From positions 1 through 32,814 of the forward strand of contig ONSO01000029.1 of NCBI GenBank assembly GCA_900320485.1: DNA of 32,814 nt. Direction: 5' to 3'. Source of the stretch: an uncultured Lachnospiraceae bacterium (GTDB taxonomy: Bacteria > Bacillota > Clostridia > Lachnospirales > Lachnospiraceae). Both the position numbers and the translations under genes were made by a program. The notes beneath the pieces were generated by a model that saw only the letters and a program-made list of their open reading frames with translations, did not search any database and had not been told where the DNA came from. Of the stretch, positions 1 through 6,607 are shown in pieces (position 1 is the stretch's first letter; each line of letters starts with the position of its first letter).

Positions 1-105
1 TGCGGGCATTGGCGAGCAACGCGCTAACCAGGCTGAATTGTCCGGCGTCCCTAAACCAGTGCATGCGCAAAAGGCGCGGAAGGAAGGAAAGTCGTAAGTG
101 AGCTG

Positions 106-381
106 GTGAACTCGGCGGAGCTTAAGAAATTGATCAAAAAAAGAAAAAGAAAAGGGGAGAAGGAGACCATGTGTAAGGCAATCACGGAACTGATCGAGGA
201 AGGACGCGAGGAAGGACGCAAGGAAGCGCAGGCAAGAATTGAAGCGGCAGAAGCAAAGGCAAGTGCGGCAGAAGCAAAAGCAGAAGAGGAAAAAGCAAAA
301 GCAAGAGCGGCGGAAGAAGCAAAGGAAAAACTGCAGGCCGAAGTTGAGCGGCTTAAGAAGCTTCTTGAAGCAAAGAAATAA
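106..381 (+). pseudogene. C-terminal coiled-coil tail of an Rpn/PD-(D/E)XK family transposase (remnant)
   Basis: The 91 residues contain MCKAITELIEEGREEGRKEA followed by a long Ala/Glu/Lys heptad-like stretch (KASAAEAKAEEEKAKA...) ending in LLEAKK. Established knowledge: Rpn family (recombination-promoting nuclease, PDDEXK_2 transposase) proteins of Lachnospiraceae typically end in 'MCKAI..(M/L)..EGR.EGR.EG' followed by a charged coiled coil. The nuclease core, normally about 200 residues upstream, is absent: the frame is closed by a TAA at 52-54. The listed start is a GTG at 106 without a convincing ribosome site, so this is probably a 5'-truncated relic rather than an expressed gene. It could alternatively be a free-standing coiled-coil protein. 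The next gene's promoter follows directly. Confidence 0.5.
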
Positions 382-398
382 AAATTAAAAAACCTAGA

Positions 399-436
399 CT
401 TTCGACAGTAGTGGAATTTTGAGAAACAGGTATAAT
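399..436 (+). promoter_or_regulatory. Promoter-like element, copy 1 (CTTTCGACAGTAGTGGAATT ... TATAAT)
   Basis: CTTTCGACAGTAGTGGAATT at 399-418 is followed after 12 bases by a perfect TATAAT at 431-436. There is no SigA -35 box at the usual 17-base distance. Nearly the same block recurs at 2265-2303, again ending in TATAAT. This suggests a shared activator site or an alternative promoter architecture. It drives the receiver-like gene starting at 495. Confidence 0.6.
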
Positions 437-494
437 GGAGTTCAAATGGAGTATTTTGAGCCCATTGTACCTGTTTTTTATGGAGGAGCGGAGC

Positions 495-926
495 ATGATA
501 GAGGTGGCGATCAGCATGCCCGGGAGGTTTTACGGGGACGCTATCACAAAAGCACTGGAGCAAACGGGAAACTTCCGGGTGCGGGTGCTGGATGAAAATA
601 GATTCATAGGGGATGGCGGAGTAAAAAGTATCGAATGTTCCAAATGGATTAGCACCGGGGGTTTTCTTGAAACAAGGCATGGACCGGACGTGGCTTTGCT
701 GGGCGTATCCGTTGTCAGGGGGTATACCCTGGGAGACCGGGAAAACCTGATCCGGAAGATCAGGGAGAATGCGTCGGAGTGCAGAATCGTCTTGTTTTTG
801 GATGAAGAAGTTAGCCGGGAACAGACGGACGGCGTCAAGAGTTTGAAACAGGCAAAGGTTATCGACGGGTTCCTCTATGCGTCGGGAACCATGGACTATC
901 TTGTGGCGACGCTGGAGAGCATATAG
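495..926 (+). CDS. Orphan response-regulator receiver-like protein
   Basis: A 143-residue protein with the look of a single CheY-like alpha/beta receiver fold: strand EVAISM, helix, FRVRVL, a central strand PDVALLGVSV with Asp65, a strand RIVLFLDEE and a C-terminal helix GTMDYLVATLESI. No output domain is present. The acidic pair that binds Mg in true receivers is not visible after the first strand (SMPGRF instead of DD), and the conserved Lys after the fifth strand is not evident, so it may be a pseudo-receiver. I chose ATG 495 because GGAGGAGCGG lies just upstream; an in-frame ATG at 435 would overlap the promoter. No histidine kinase is adjacent. The fold assignment is inference from pattern; function is unknown. 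Confidence 0.55.
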   Translation: MIEVAISMPGRFYGDAITKALEQTGNFRVRVLDENRFIGDGGVKSIECSKWISTGGFLETRHGPDVALLGVSVVRGYTLGDRENLIRKIRENASECRIVLFLDEEVSREQTDGVKSLKQAKVIDGFLYASGTMDYLVATLESI

Positions 927-944
927 GAATAGGGAGGAAAAAGG

Positions 945-1102
945 ATGCAAAAAGAAATGAGTAAAAAGAACAGCACCAACGCAAAGATGGTGACGCGCAC
1001 AAGTTCACCATCAGTAAGGACGGAAAGAGCTATACCTGGACGGGAAGCATCCTGAAAAAACCATTCAAAAAACGGATTATTGTAAAAAAATCTATTGACT
1101 AG
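945..1102 (+). pseudogene. Small frame-disrupted ORF of unknown function
   Basis: A good ribosome site (GGGAGGAAAAAGG) precedes ATG 945. The zero frame reads MQKEMSKKNSTNAK and then degenerates to a stop at 1053-1055. The -1 frame reads protein-like sequence, including KFTISKDGKSYTWTGSILKK and ending KKSID with stop TAG at 1100-1102, but has no start codon of its own. One -1 shift would yield a basic protein of about 49 residues. The zero-frame codons AGT AAA AAG form a T_AAA_AAG run where such a shift could occur, though a simple one-base deletion explains it equally well. No family recognised. Confidence 0.4.
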
Positions 1103-1123
1103 GGATAAGGATTAGGGTAAAAT
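1095..1123 (+). promoter_or_regulatory. SigA-type promoter of the short peptide gene
   Basis: TTGACT at 1095-1100, a 17-base spacer, and TAAAAT at 1118-1123: a near-consensus vegetative promoter. It overlaps the end of the preceding disrupted ORF and lies about 65 bases before the peptide's ATG. Confidence 0.75.
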
Positions 1124-1187
1124 AATAAAAGATTATGGTATTTGAAGTGGATTAGACTGCTTGTCATTATGAAAGGAGATATGAGAT

Positions 1188-1301
1188 ATGAAAGAGCGTT
1201 TCGAGGATTGCGAAGTAGAAGTTGTCCGTTTTGAGGCTGAAGACGTAATTACTACGAGCCCATCATATGAAGTTTGTCCAAACAAGACGGAAGAGATGTA
1301 A
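1188..1301 (+). CDS. 37-residue acidic peptide, candidate RiPP-like or secreted peptide precursor
   Basis: An ATG at 1188 preceded by a strong AAAGGAGAT ribosome site encodes 37 residues. The peptide contains EVEVVRFEAEDVITTS, a short tail with a second cysteine (Cys8 and Cys30), and ends in KTEEM. It has its own consensus promoter and a strong terminator right behind it, so it is probably made as an abundant monocistronic message. The downstream genes encode a PqqD-like peptide-binding protein and an S26-type peptidase. Small proteins sharing an acidic leader and a 'DVITTS' type motif are, to my recollection, common in Clostridia, but I cannot verify homologues here. A RiPP precursor role is inference: no radical SAM, lanthionine or YcaO enzyme is in the window. 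Confidence 0.6.
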   Translation: MKERFEDCEVEVVRFEAEDVITTSPSYEVCPNKTEEM

Positions 1302-1326
1302 TAAAAGATAGTGATTTATGGCATTT

Positions 1327-1373
1327 ATCCCTGGCATGGCATTCTAAAGATATGTGTGCCAGGGATTTTTTTT
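1327..1373 (+). terminator. Rho-independent terminator after the short peptide gene
   Basis: A perfect 10-bp stem (ATCCCTGGCA at 1327-1336 with TGCCAGGGAT at 1357-1366) runs into an eight-T tract at 1366-1373. Its place between the peptide gene and the PqqD-like gene would let a little read-through feed the downstream genes, a layout typical of precursor peptide/enzyme pairs. Confidence 0.85.
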
Positions 1374-1399
1374 GATAAATGCAAAATGAGGTGAATGGC

Positions 1400-1672
1400 A
1401 TGAAGCTTCGTGATGGCATGATCATGCAGGAAATTGACGATCAGGTAGTATTGGTAGACGGAAGCGAATCGGCGGAAAGATTTAATGGCGTGATCCGGTT
1501 GAACCGGACGGCGGCGTACGTTGTCAGGCTTTTGGAGCAGGAAACGTCATTGGAGGCCATCGTACGTGGACTGATGGATAAATATGACGTTGATGCAAAG
1601 AATGCTCAAAGTAATGCCGAAAAGGTCATTGAAAGCCTGAAAAATGCCGGACTGCTGGAAGAAGAGTCATAA
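1400..1672 (+). CDS. PqqD-like family protein (RiPP recognition element fold)
   Basis: A 90-residue protein: KLRDGMIMQEIDDQVVLVDG, then ERFNGVIRLNRTAAYVVRLL, then a helical DKYDVDAKNAQSNAEKVIES and AGLLEEES. This is the PqqD (PF05402) pattern of a small winged helix with 'FN..IRLN.TA..VWRLL' and 'Y.vd...a..Dv..fl..L...GLL'. PqqD proteins bind the leader of a ribosomal peptide and present it to a modifying enzyme; free-standing copies also occur in other contexts, including polysaccharide loci. I chose ATG 1400 because GAGGTG lies six bases before it and the family starts here, rather than ATG 1379. The next gene starts five bases after the stop codon. Confidence 0.82.
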   Translation: MKLRDGMIMQEIDDQVVLVDGSESAERFNGVIRLNRTAAYVVRLLEQETSLEAIVRGLMDKYDVDAKNAQSNAEKVIESLKNAGLLEEES

Positions 1673-1676
1673 AACC

Positions 1677-2114
1677 ATGACCTACGAAGAATATCTTGAA
1701 AAACACGGCACCTTAACTTACCGCAACGTGGGAACCAGCATGCTGCCCCTTCTAAAGCAGGGCAGGGATCTTTTTACCGTGGAGAAGAAAACGGAGGAAA
1801 GATGTCGCAAGTATGACGTGGTGCTCTACCGGAGGCCCCCGGAGCAATACGTGCTGCATCGCGTGATCGAGGTACGGGATTCGGATTACGTGATCCTTGG
1901 TGATAACTGCGTAAAGAAGGAATACGGGATACGCGACGAGGATATCCTGGGGATCATGACCTCCTTTGTGAGAAAGGGGAAGAAGCATTCCTGTAAAGAA
2001 TTGGGGTATCGGTTGTATTCCCGGATATGGGGAACATGCCATCCCGTGCGAGTGGCTTTTATGATACTGCGGGGGAAAGCCGCAGGGTTTGTAAAAAAAT
2101 CGGTGCGTAAGTAG
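1677..2114 (+). CDS. S24/S26-type signal-peptidase-like protease without membrane anchor
   Basis: A 145-residue protein with S26 signatures: GTSMLPLL with nucleophile candidate Ser21, KYDVVLYRR, YVLHRVIEV with His61 in the place taken by the catalytic His of SipW/eukaryotic-type signal peptidases, and VILGDNC. The general base therefore appears to be His rather than the Lys of bacterial type I enzymes. Unlike normal signal peptidases no N-terminal transmembrane segment is present; the protein starts almost at the catalytic Ser. The C-terminus is moderately hydrophobic (PVRVAFMILRGKAAGF). ATG 1677 was chosen over 1644 because it lies just after the PqqD-like stop codon and GAAGAAGAG. It probably processes the short peptide or another local substrate; this is inference from position. 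Confidence 0.75.
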   Translation: MTYEEYLEKHGTLTYRNVGTSMLPLLKQGRDLFTVEKKTEERCRKYDVVLYRRPPEQYVLHRVIEVRDSDYVILGDNCVKKEYGIRDEDILGIMTSFVRKGKKHSCKELGYRLYSRIWGTCHPVRVAFMILRGKAAGFVKKSVRK

Positions 2115-2151
2115 AGCGCATGAGAAAAATCTTTGCCGTGAGATAACGTTG

Positions 2152-2190
2152 CCCTCTTTACCGGATAAAACGGTAGGGAGGGAATTTTTT
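2152..2190 (+). terminator. Rho-independent terminator after the S26 peptidase gene
   Basis: CCCTCTTTACCG (2152-2163) pairs with CGGTAGGGAGGG (2171-2182) as a 12-bp stem containing two G-U pairs, with a seven-base loop, followed by AATTTTTT at 2183-2190. Confidence 0.82.
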
Positions 2191-2264
2191 GCGATTTAAG
2201 GAGCTTTTTTTTGACGGAACAATGAAAATCGCCTAAAAATCCGAAAAACTCTTGAAAAAATATA

Positions 2265-2303
2265 CTTTCGGCAGTAGCGGAATTGGGGAAACCATGATAT
2301 AAT
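2265..2303 (+). promoter_or_regulatory. Promoter-like element, copy 2 (CTTTCGGCAGTAGCGGAATT ... TATAAT)
   Basis: CTTTCGGCAGTAGCGGAATT at 2265-2284 matches copy 1 at 18 of 20 positions. A GAAAC follows in both, and a perfect TATAAT lies at 2298-2303, one base further away than in copy 1. Again no -35 consensus is present. It precedes the nucleotidyltransferase gene at 2341. Confidence 0.6.
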
Positions 2304-2340
2304 TGATTGATTATGGCTTTGAGAAGAAAGGGGAAGGCGG

Positions 2341-3483
2341 ATGACCACGGCTGGCGCAATGATATATTTATGCAAATGTTCCTTACGTGGGCTGATGCCC
2401 GAAGCGGAAAGACTGGCAGGAACAGACCTGAATAAACTGTATCAGCTGGCCTCGCTGCATAAATTGGCATCCATGACGGGGCTTGCCCTGGAAAAGGCCG
2501 GGATAAGGAATGAAAACTTTCACAAAGCCATAGCAACAAATTATTATAAGACGCTGCTCATGGATACTGAGCGGAAGAAGATCTTTCAGGCGCTGGAAGA
2601 AAAAGGAATCTGGCACGTGGCACTAAAGGGCGCGGAGCTAAAGGCATGGTATCCCAAGGAAGGCATGCGGGAGTCTGTGGATCTGGACGTCCTGTTTGAT
2701 GAACGGTACGAGAAAGAAGTCAGGGACGTCATGGTTGGGCTTGGATATACCGTTGACGAATATGGAGGCGGTCATCATGACGTGTATTCCAAATCCATGG
2801 GGATTACGGTGGAGATGCATCTTGCGCTGTTTGGCGTAGAGTACGAGGAACGGCTGAACCGTTATTTTGCAAACGTCAGGGAACGGCTGATCGAGCGGAA
2901 GGGCCTGGAGTTGTGTTTTAAGCCGGAGGATTTTTACGTATATTTTATTGCACATAATCATAATCACTTCGCGAATGGCGGCATTGGCATAAGATCTCTC
3001 ACCGATACTTACGTATTTCTGCAAAAATTTGGAGAGAAATTAGACTGGACGCACGTGGAGACGGAGCTAAAAAAGATCAATGCCGATCAATATGAAAGGG
3101 AGAACCGAAGCCTGACGGAACATCTTTTTGCAAAAGAAACGACGGCAGGCGCGGAGCGGGAGGTGCCGCCGGAGGACGAGTGGAAAACGTTGACGGCTGA
3201 AGACCGGGAAATGCTAAATTACCTAATTGGCTCCGGAGCCCATGGCACTGCGATAAATAAAGTGCGTAACGTGGTAAACCGCAGCGGCGGCGGGATGAAG
3301 GGCAGGCTAAGCTATATATGGCAACGATTGTTCCTGCCGATGGACGTGGTAAAGCATTGGTTTCCGTTTTTTTACAGGCATAAGATCCTGCTCCCGTTTT
3401 TGCCCATATATCGTACAATAAAGGGCCTTACGGGAAATAAGAAGAAATTAGATGCCGAATGGGATGCATTCCGGCAATTATAG
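2341..3483 (+). CDS. Nucleotidyltransferase family protein (NTP_transf_5-like)
   Basis: A 380-residue protein. The family signature is ALKGAELKAWYP (LKG at 95-97, YP at 104-105) followed by R110 and the metal-binding type motif SVDLDVLF (D114, D116), as in PF14907 uncharacterised nucleotidyltransferases. The second half has further conserved-looking EMHLALFG and FIAHNHNHFANGGIGIRSL. ATG 2341 follows AAAGGGGAAGG. Members often sit in polysaccharide or peptide biosynthesis loci next to PqqD-like proteins; the substrate is not known. A low-conservation stretch rich in Glu/Ala (about residues 255-290) may be a local expansion. It has its own promoter and lies directly before the exopolysaccharide genes, so it could belong functionally to either block. 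Confidence 0.75.
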   Translation: MTTAGAMIYLCKCSLRGLMPEAERLAGTDLNKLYQLASLHKLASMTGLALEKAGIRNENFHKAIATNYYKTLLMDTERKKIFQALEEKGIWHVALKGAELKAWYPKEGMRESVDLDVLFDERYEKEVRDVMVGLGYTVDEYGGGHHDVYSKSMGITVEMHLALFGVEYEERLNRYFANVRERLIERKGLELCFKPEDFYVYFIAHNHNHFANGGIGIRSLTDTYVFLQKFGEKLDWTHVETELKKINADQYERENRSLTEHLFAKETTAGAEREVPPEDEWKTLTAEDREMLNYLIGSGAHGTAINKVRNVVNRSGGGMKGRLSYIWQRLFLPMDVVKHWFPFFYRHKILLPFLPIYRTIKGLTGNKKKLDAEWDAFRQL

Positions 3484-3503
3484 ATTTGAGGCAGTCAGAA
3501 GAC

Positions 3504-4235
3504 ATGAACAGAAAAAGGGGATTCTATGAAAAATACGTCAAGCGTGTGTTTGACGTCATATTTGCGCTTGTGATCCTGATCCTGTTTTTCTGGCTCTATC
3601 TGATCGTGGCCTTATTAGTCCGCATAAAGCTCGGCTCGCCGGTGATATTTAAGCAGCCAAGACCCGGCATCGTGAATCCACAGACGGGAAAAGAAAGAAT
3701 TTTTTACATGTACAAGTTCCGCACCATGACCAATGAAAAGGATGAAGAAGGAAAGCTTCTTTCGGACGAGGAAAGGCTCACGAAATTTGGGAGCATGCTT
3801 CGGAATACAAGCCTGGATGAACTCCCGGAGATCATCAACATTATTAAGGGGGACATGTCATTTATCGGCCCCAGGCCCCAGCTGGTCCGGGACATGGTAT
3901 TTATGACGGAGCGGCAAAGAATGCGGCATACCGCAAAGCCGGGGATGTCAGGTCTTGCCCAGATCAAGGGGCGGAATGCCGTGGCATGGGATGAAAAGCT
4001 GGAATGGGATCTGAAGTACATAGAACGCGTGACCCTTTGGAAAGACGTAAAGATCATTGCGGCAACGATAAAGATGCTGATCCTTCCCGAGCGGGGGGGA
4101 GAGACGCGCGGAACGGACATTACGGATGACTATGGCGACGTGCTTTTGAAGGAAGGCCGTGTCAGCAGGGAAGAATATGATGCCCTGCAGATAAAAGCAA
4201 TGGAATTGATCGCTGAGAATGAAGGGCTTGGTTAA
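3504..4235 (+). CDS. Undecaprenyl-phosphate sugar-1-phosphate transferase (exopolysaccharide priming)
   Basis: A 243-residue bacterial sugar transferase (PF02397). It has an N-terminal basic segment and one hydrophobic segment (VIFALVILILFFWLYLIVAL), then PVIFKQPRPG, the substrate-loop KFRTM, TSLDELPEIINIIKGDMSFI with the catalytic Asp-Glu pair, GPRPQL, and GLAQIKGRN. These are the hallmark motifs of small monotopic phosphoglycosyl transferases of the PglC/WcaJ C-terminal type. It would transfer a sugar phosphate from a UDP-sugar to undecaprenyl phosphate on the inner face of the membrane, starting the repeat unit. The ATG at 3504 was chosen; an upstream in-frame ATG overlaps the previous gene. 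Its stop overlaps the next start by one base (TAATG), implying translational coupling. Confidence 0.92.
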   Translation: MNRKRGFYEKYVKRVFDVIFALVILILFFWLYLIVALLVRIKLGSPVIFKQPRPGIVNPQTGKERIFYMYKFRTMTNEKDEEGKLLSDEERLTKFGSMLRNTSLDELPEIINIIKGDMSFIGPRPQLVRDMVFMTERQRMRHTAKPGMSGLAQIKGRNAVAWDEKLEWDLKYIERVTLWKDVKIIAATIKMLILPERGGETRGTDITDDYGDVLLKEGRVSREEYDALQIKAMELIAENEGLG

Positions 4236-5053
4236 TGGAAAAGTATAGTGTTTTGATTTCTTTATATGCGAAAGAAAAGCCGGAATACCTTCGCGAAGCC
4301 TTGGATTCCATGATCGGTCAAACGGTCAGCCCGGATCAGGTGGTCTTAGTGGAGGACGGGCCTTTGACGGATTCGCTTTACGACGTCGTGGAAGCATATC
4401 AGAGAAAGAATCCCGGGCTTTTTACCATTGTGAAAAATGAAAAGAATCTTGGCCTTGGACTGTCACTGAATGAAGGTCTGAAAGCTTGCAGAAACGAGTT
4501 GGTCGCGAGAATGGACACGGACGACGTATCAAAGCCTGACAGGTGCGAAAAGCAACTGAAACGGTATGAAGAGAAACCGGAGCTGGCAATTTTAGGATGC
4601 CACGTGGATGAGTTCATAGGCGACGTAAGTAACGTCACTTCGAAACGCAGGGTACCGCTTTCCTCCGGGGAAATCTTTGAATATGCGAAACGAAGGTCCC
4701 CGTTTAATCATCCGGCAGTGCTTTACAGGAAGTCGGCTGTTCTTGCATGTGGGGGGTATTCCGATCTTCGGAGAAATCAGGACGTGGATCTTTTTGGAAG
4801 GATGCTGTTTTCGGGTTATCAGGGCGAGAATCTGGATGAAGCGCTGCTTTGGTTCCGAAACGGTGAGGAATTGGCCAGGAGACGAAAGTCGTGGGAGAAT
4901 ACCAGGACGTACGTTGCGACGATCCGTAAGTTCTGGAAGATGGGGTACGGTTCCTTTAAGGACTATGCAATGGTCGCAATAGCACAGACGGGGATGTTTA
5001 TTCTTCCTGCCGGATTGCAGAACTGGGTTTACAAGAAGTTTTTGAGAGGGTAA
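4235..5053 (+). CDS. Glycosyltransferase family 2
   Basis: A 272-residue GT-A enzyme. It starts with YSVLISLYAKEKPEYLREAL, has the nucleotide-binding VLVEDGPLTD, NLGLGLSLNEGL and the metal-binding ARMDTDDVS (D94-D97), then an acceptor-side region NHPAVLYRKSAVLACGGY and NQDVDLFGRML. It would add one sugar to the lipid-linked repeat at the cytoplasmic face. The donor cannot be read from sequence. The start overlaps the preceding stop by one base. Confidence 0.92.
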   Translation: MEKYSVLISLYAKEKPEYLREALDSMIGQTVSPDQVVLVEDGPLTDSLYDVVEAYQRKNPGLFTIVKNEKNLGLGLSLNEGLKACRNELVARMDTDDVSKPDRCEKQLKRYEEKPELAILGCHVDEFIGDVSNVTSKRRVPLSSGEIFEYAKRRSPFNHPAVLYRKSAVLACGGYSDLRRNQDVDLFGRMLFSGYQGENLDEALLWFRNGEELARRRKSWENTRTYVATIRKFWKMGYGSFKDYAMVAIAQTGMFILPAGLQNWVYKKFLRG

Positions 5054-5058
5054 CGAAC

Positions 5059-6057
5059 ATGGATGGCAACCCTTTTTTTTCCGTAATCATTCCGGTATAT
5101 AATGCAGAGAGAACGATAGAAAAGTGTGCCCTGAGCGTGCTGAATCAGACGTTTGATGATTTTGAGCTGATCATGATCAATGATGGATCGAAGGATGGCA
5201 GTCAAAAGAAGATGGAAGAAATCAAGGAGTCTTTTCCTCTTGTTAAGATCAGATTAATCAATCAAGAAAATTGCGGTGCAGGCAAGACGAGAAATCATGG
5301 CATTACGCAGGCTACGGGGGAATACGTGGCTTTTTTGGATTCGGATGATTATTGGGATAAGGCTTTCCTGGAGGAAACAAAAAAAGTAATTGATGAGAAA
5401 AAAGCTGATTTAGTATACATAGATCACATTCGTGAGAAAGAGGATGGAAGTGTTATTCGATTTGAGCGAATGAGCGTGTTTTCGAATTTGGATAAAGAGC
5501 AGTTTATCAGACGGCAGCTTACCGGATATATACCATGGGGAGGACACAGAAAAGTTATCAGGCGATCATTACTTATGGACCGAGACATCCGTTATGCGAC
5601 TTCAATTAAAGTCGGTGAGGAAAGCCTATATAGTTATAAAGCACTATATTATTCGGAGGTATATGCATTTCAGTCGAAGGCATTGTATCATTACGTCGCT
5701 AACGAAACGAGCTTGACGGCTAATGATACAATATCTAATTCCATAAACGTATATGAGTTTGTACGTAAAAGCTTAGAGAACGGAGAAATAGATCCTAAGC
5801 ATGAGCCAACGGTTCGGGCGTTAAGCTTGACGACAATGGCGATAGCTACAAATGTTCTGGCTCAGCAAAGAGGAATGCTACAAGCATGCAGGGAGGCCAA
5901 GACGTTATATGCAAAGTACAGGGACACGTACATGGGAGAATTAGACGTGGAGTCACTGGAAAAAAGGGTTCGCATATGTTATCCGTGGATCAAGTTAGGA
6001 ATATCCTTTCCAGTTGTACTTGCAGGAAAAGTTCAAAAACTGATGAGGCGTAAATAG
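5059..6057 (+). CDS. Glycosyltransferase family 2
   Basis: A 332-residue GT-A enzyme: FSVIIPVYNAERTIEKC, ELIMINDGSKDGS, GAGKTRNHGI and the DxD motif AFLDSDDYWD (D94-D97). The C-terminal half (about 230-332) is helical with a basic end (KVQKLMRRK), likely membrane-associated. ATG 5059 follows GAGAGGG with a short spacer, and the gene lies six bases after the previous one. From here to about 9800 the DNA is visibly richer in A/T than the flanks, a common sign of transfer for capsule-type genes. Confidence 0.92.
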   Translation: MDGNPFFSVIIPVYNAERTIEKCALSVLNQTFDDFELIMINDGSKDGSQKKMEEIKESFPLVKIRLINQENCGAGKTRNHGITQATGEYVAFLDSDDYWDKAFLEETKKVIDEKKADLVYIDHIREKEDGSVIRFERMSVFSNLDKEQFIRRQLTGYIPWGGHRKVIRRSLLMDRDIRYATSIKVGEESLYSYKALYYSEVYAFQSKALYHYVANETSLTANDTISNSINVYEFVRKSLENGEIDPKHEPTVRALSLTTMAIATNVLAQQRGMLQACREAKTLYAKYRDTYMGELDVESLEKRVRICYPWIKLGISFPVVLAGKVQKLMRRK

Positions 6058-6061
6058 GAAT

Positions 6062-6607
6062 ATGAAGAATTTTAGATATTTCTTTGTAAAAGTAAAATAT
6101 AGACTGAAGGGAAGAGACAAAGAGGTTATCAATCGTTATTTCCGAAAAATGGGAATGAATATAGGCATTGGTTGTAATATTGTACCTAATATTACAACTA
6201 CGGAGCCGTTCCTTATAAACATAGGCGAAAACACTACGCTGGCAGGCGGAGTTACTCTGTGTACGCATGATAACAGCGTCAGCAAAATGATACCAAACTG
6301 CACGGATATGTTTGGCAAAATAACGATTGGAAAAAACTGTTTTATAGGACAAAATGCTTTGATCATGTACGGCGTGACTTTGGCTGATGATATTGTAGTA
6401 GCCGCAGGAAGCGTAGTGACAAAAAGCTGTTTTAGAAATCGAGTTATACTTGGAGGAAATCCGGCGAAAATAATAGGGACGTATGATGAGTTTATCGAGA
6501 AGAACAGGGAACGGGTTTTTAATTTAGATCAAATACCGAAAGAACATTTGAAAGAGACAATTTTGGAATCCGCTAAATTGATTCACAGGAGTGAATGGAA
6601 TGAATGA
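6062..6607 (+). CDS. Left-handed beta-helix (hexapeptide) acyltransferase
   Basis: A 181-residue member of the NodL/Maa/serine acetyltransferase type. Hexapeptide repeats run from about residue 36 (NIGIGCNIVPNITTTEPFLI) through INIGENTTLAGGVTL, KITIGKNCFIGQNALIM and DDIVVAAGSVVTKSCF to LGGNPAKII. The catalytic His is in CTHDNS. It probably O-acetylates a sugar of the polysaccharide using acetyl-CoA in the cytoplasm. It lies four bases after the previous gene and overlaps the next. Confidence 0.9.
   Translation: MKNFRYFFVKVKYRLKGRDKEVINRYFRKMGMNIGIGCNIVPNITTTEPFLINIGENTTLAGGVTLCTHDNSVSKMIPNCTDMFGKITIGKNCFIGQNALIMYGVTLADDIVVAAGSVVTKSCFRNRVILGGNPAKIIGTYDEFIEKNRERVFNLDQIPKEHLKETILESAKLIHRSEWNE

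Noticed and set aside
1..97. An open frame from the left edge to TAA at 95-97 that could be the end of another gene.
   Set aside because: Only 31 codons are visible, without any recognisable pattern; cannot be told from chance.
51..950. A 299-codon minus-strand frame opposite the transposase tail and receiver-like gene.
   Set aside because: Ser/Phe/Ala-rich antisense text mirrors the Glu/Lys coiled coil on the plus strand; no start signals or family pattern.
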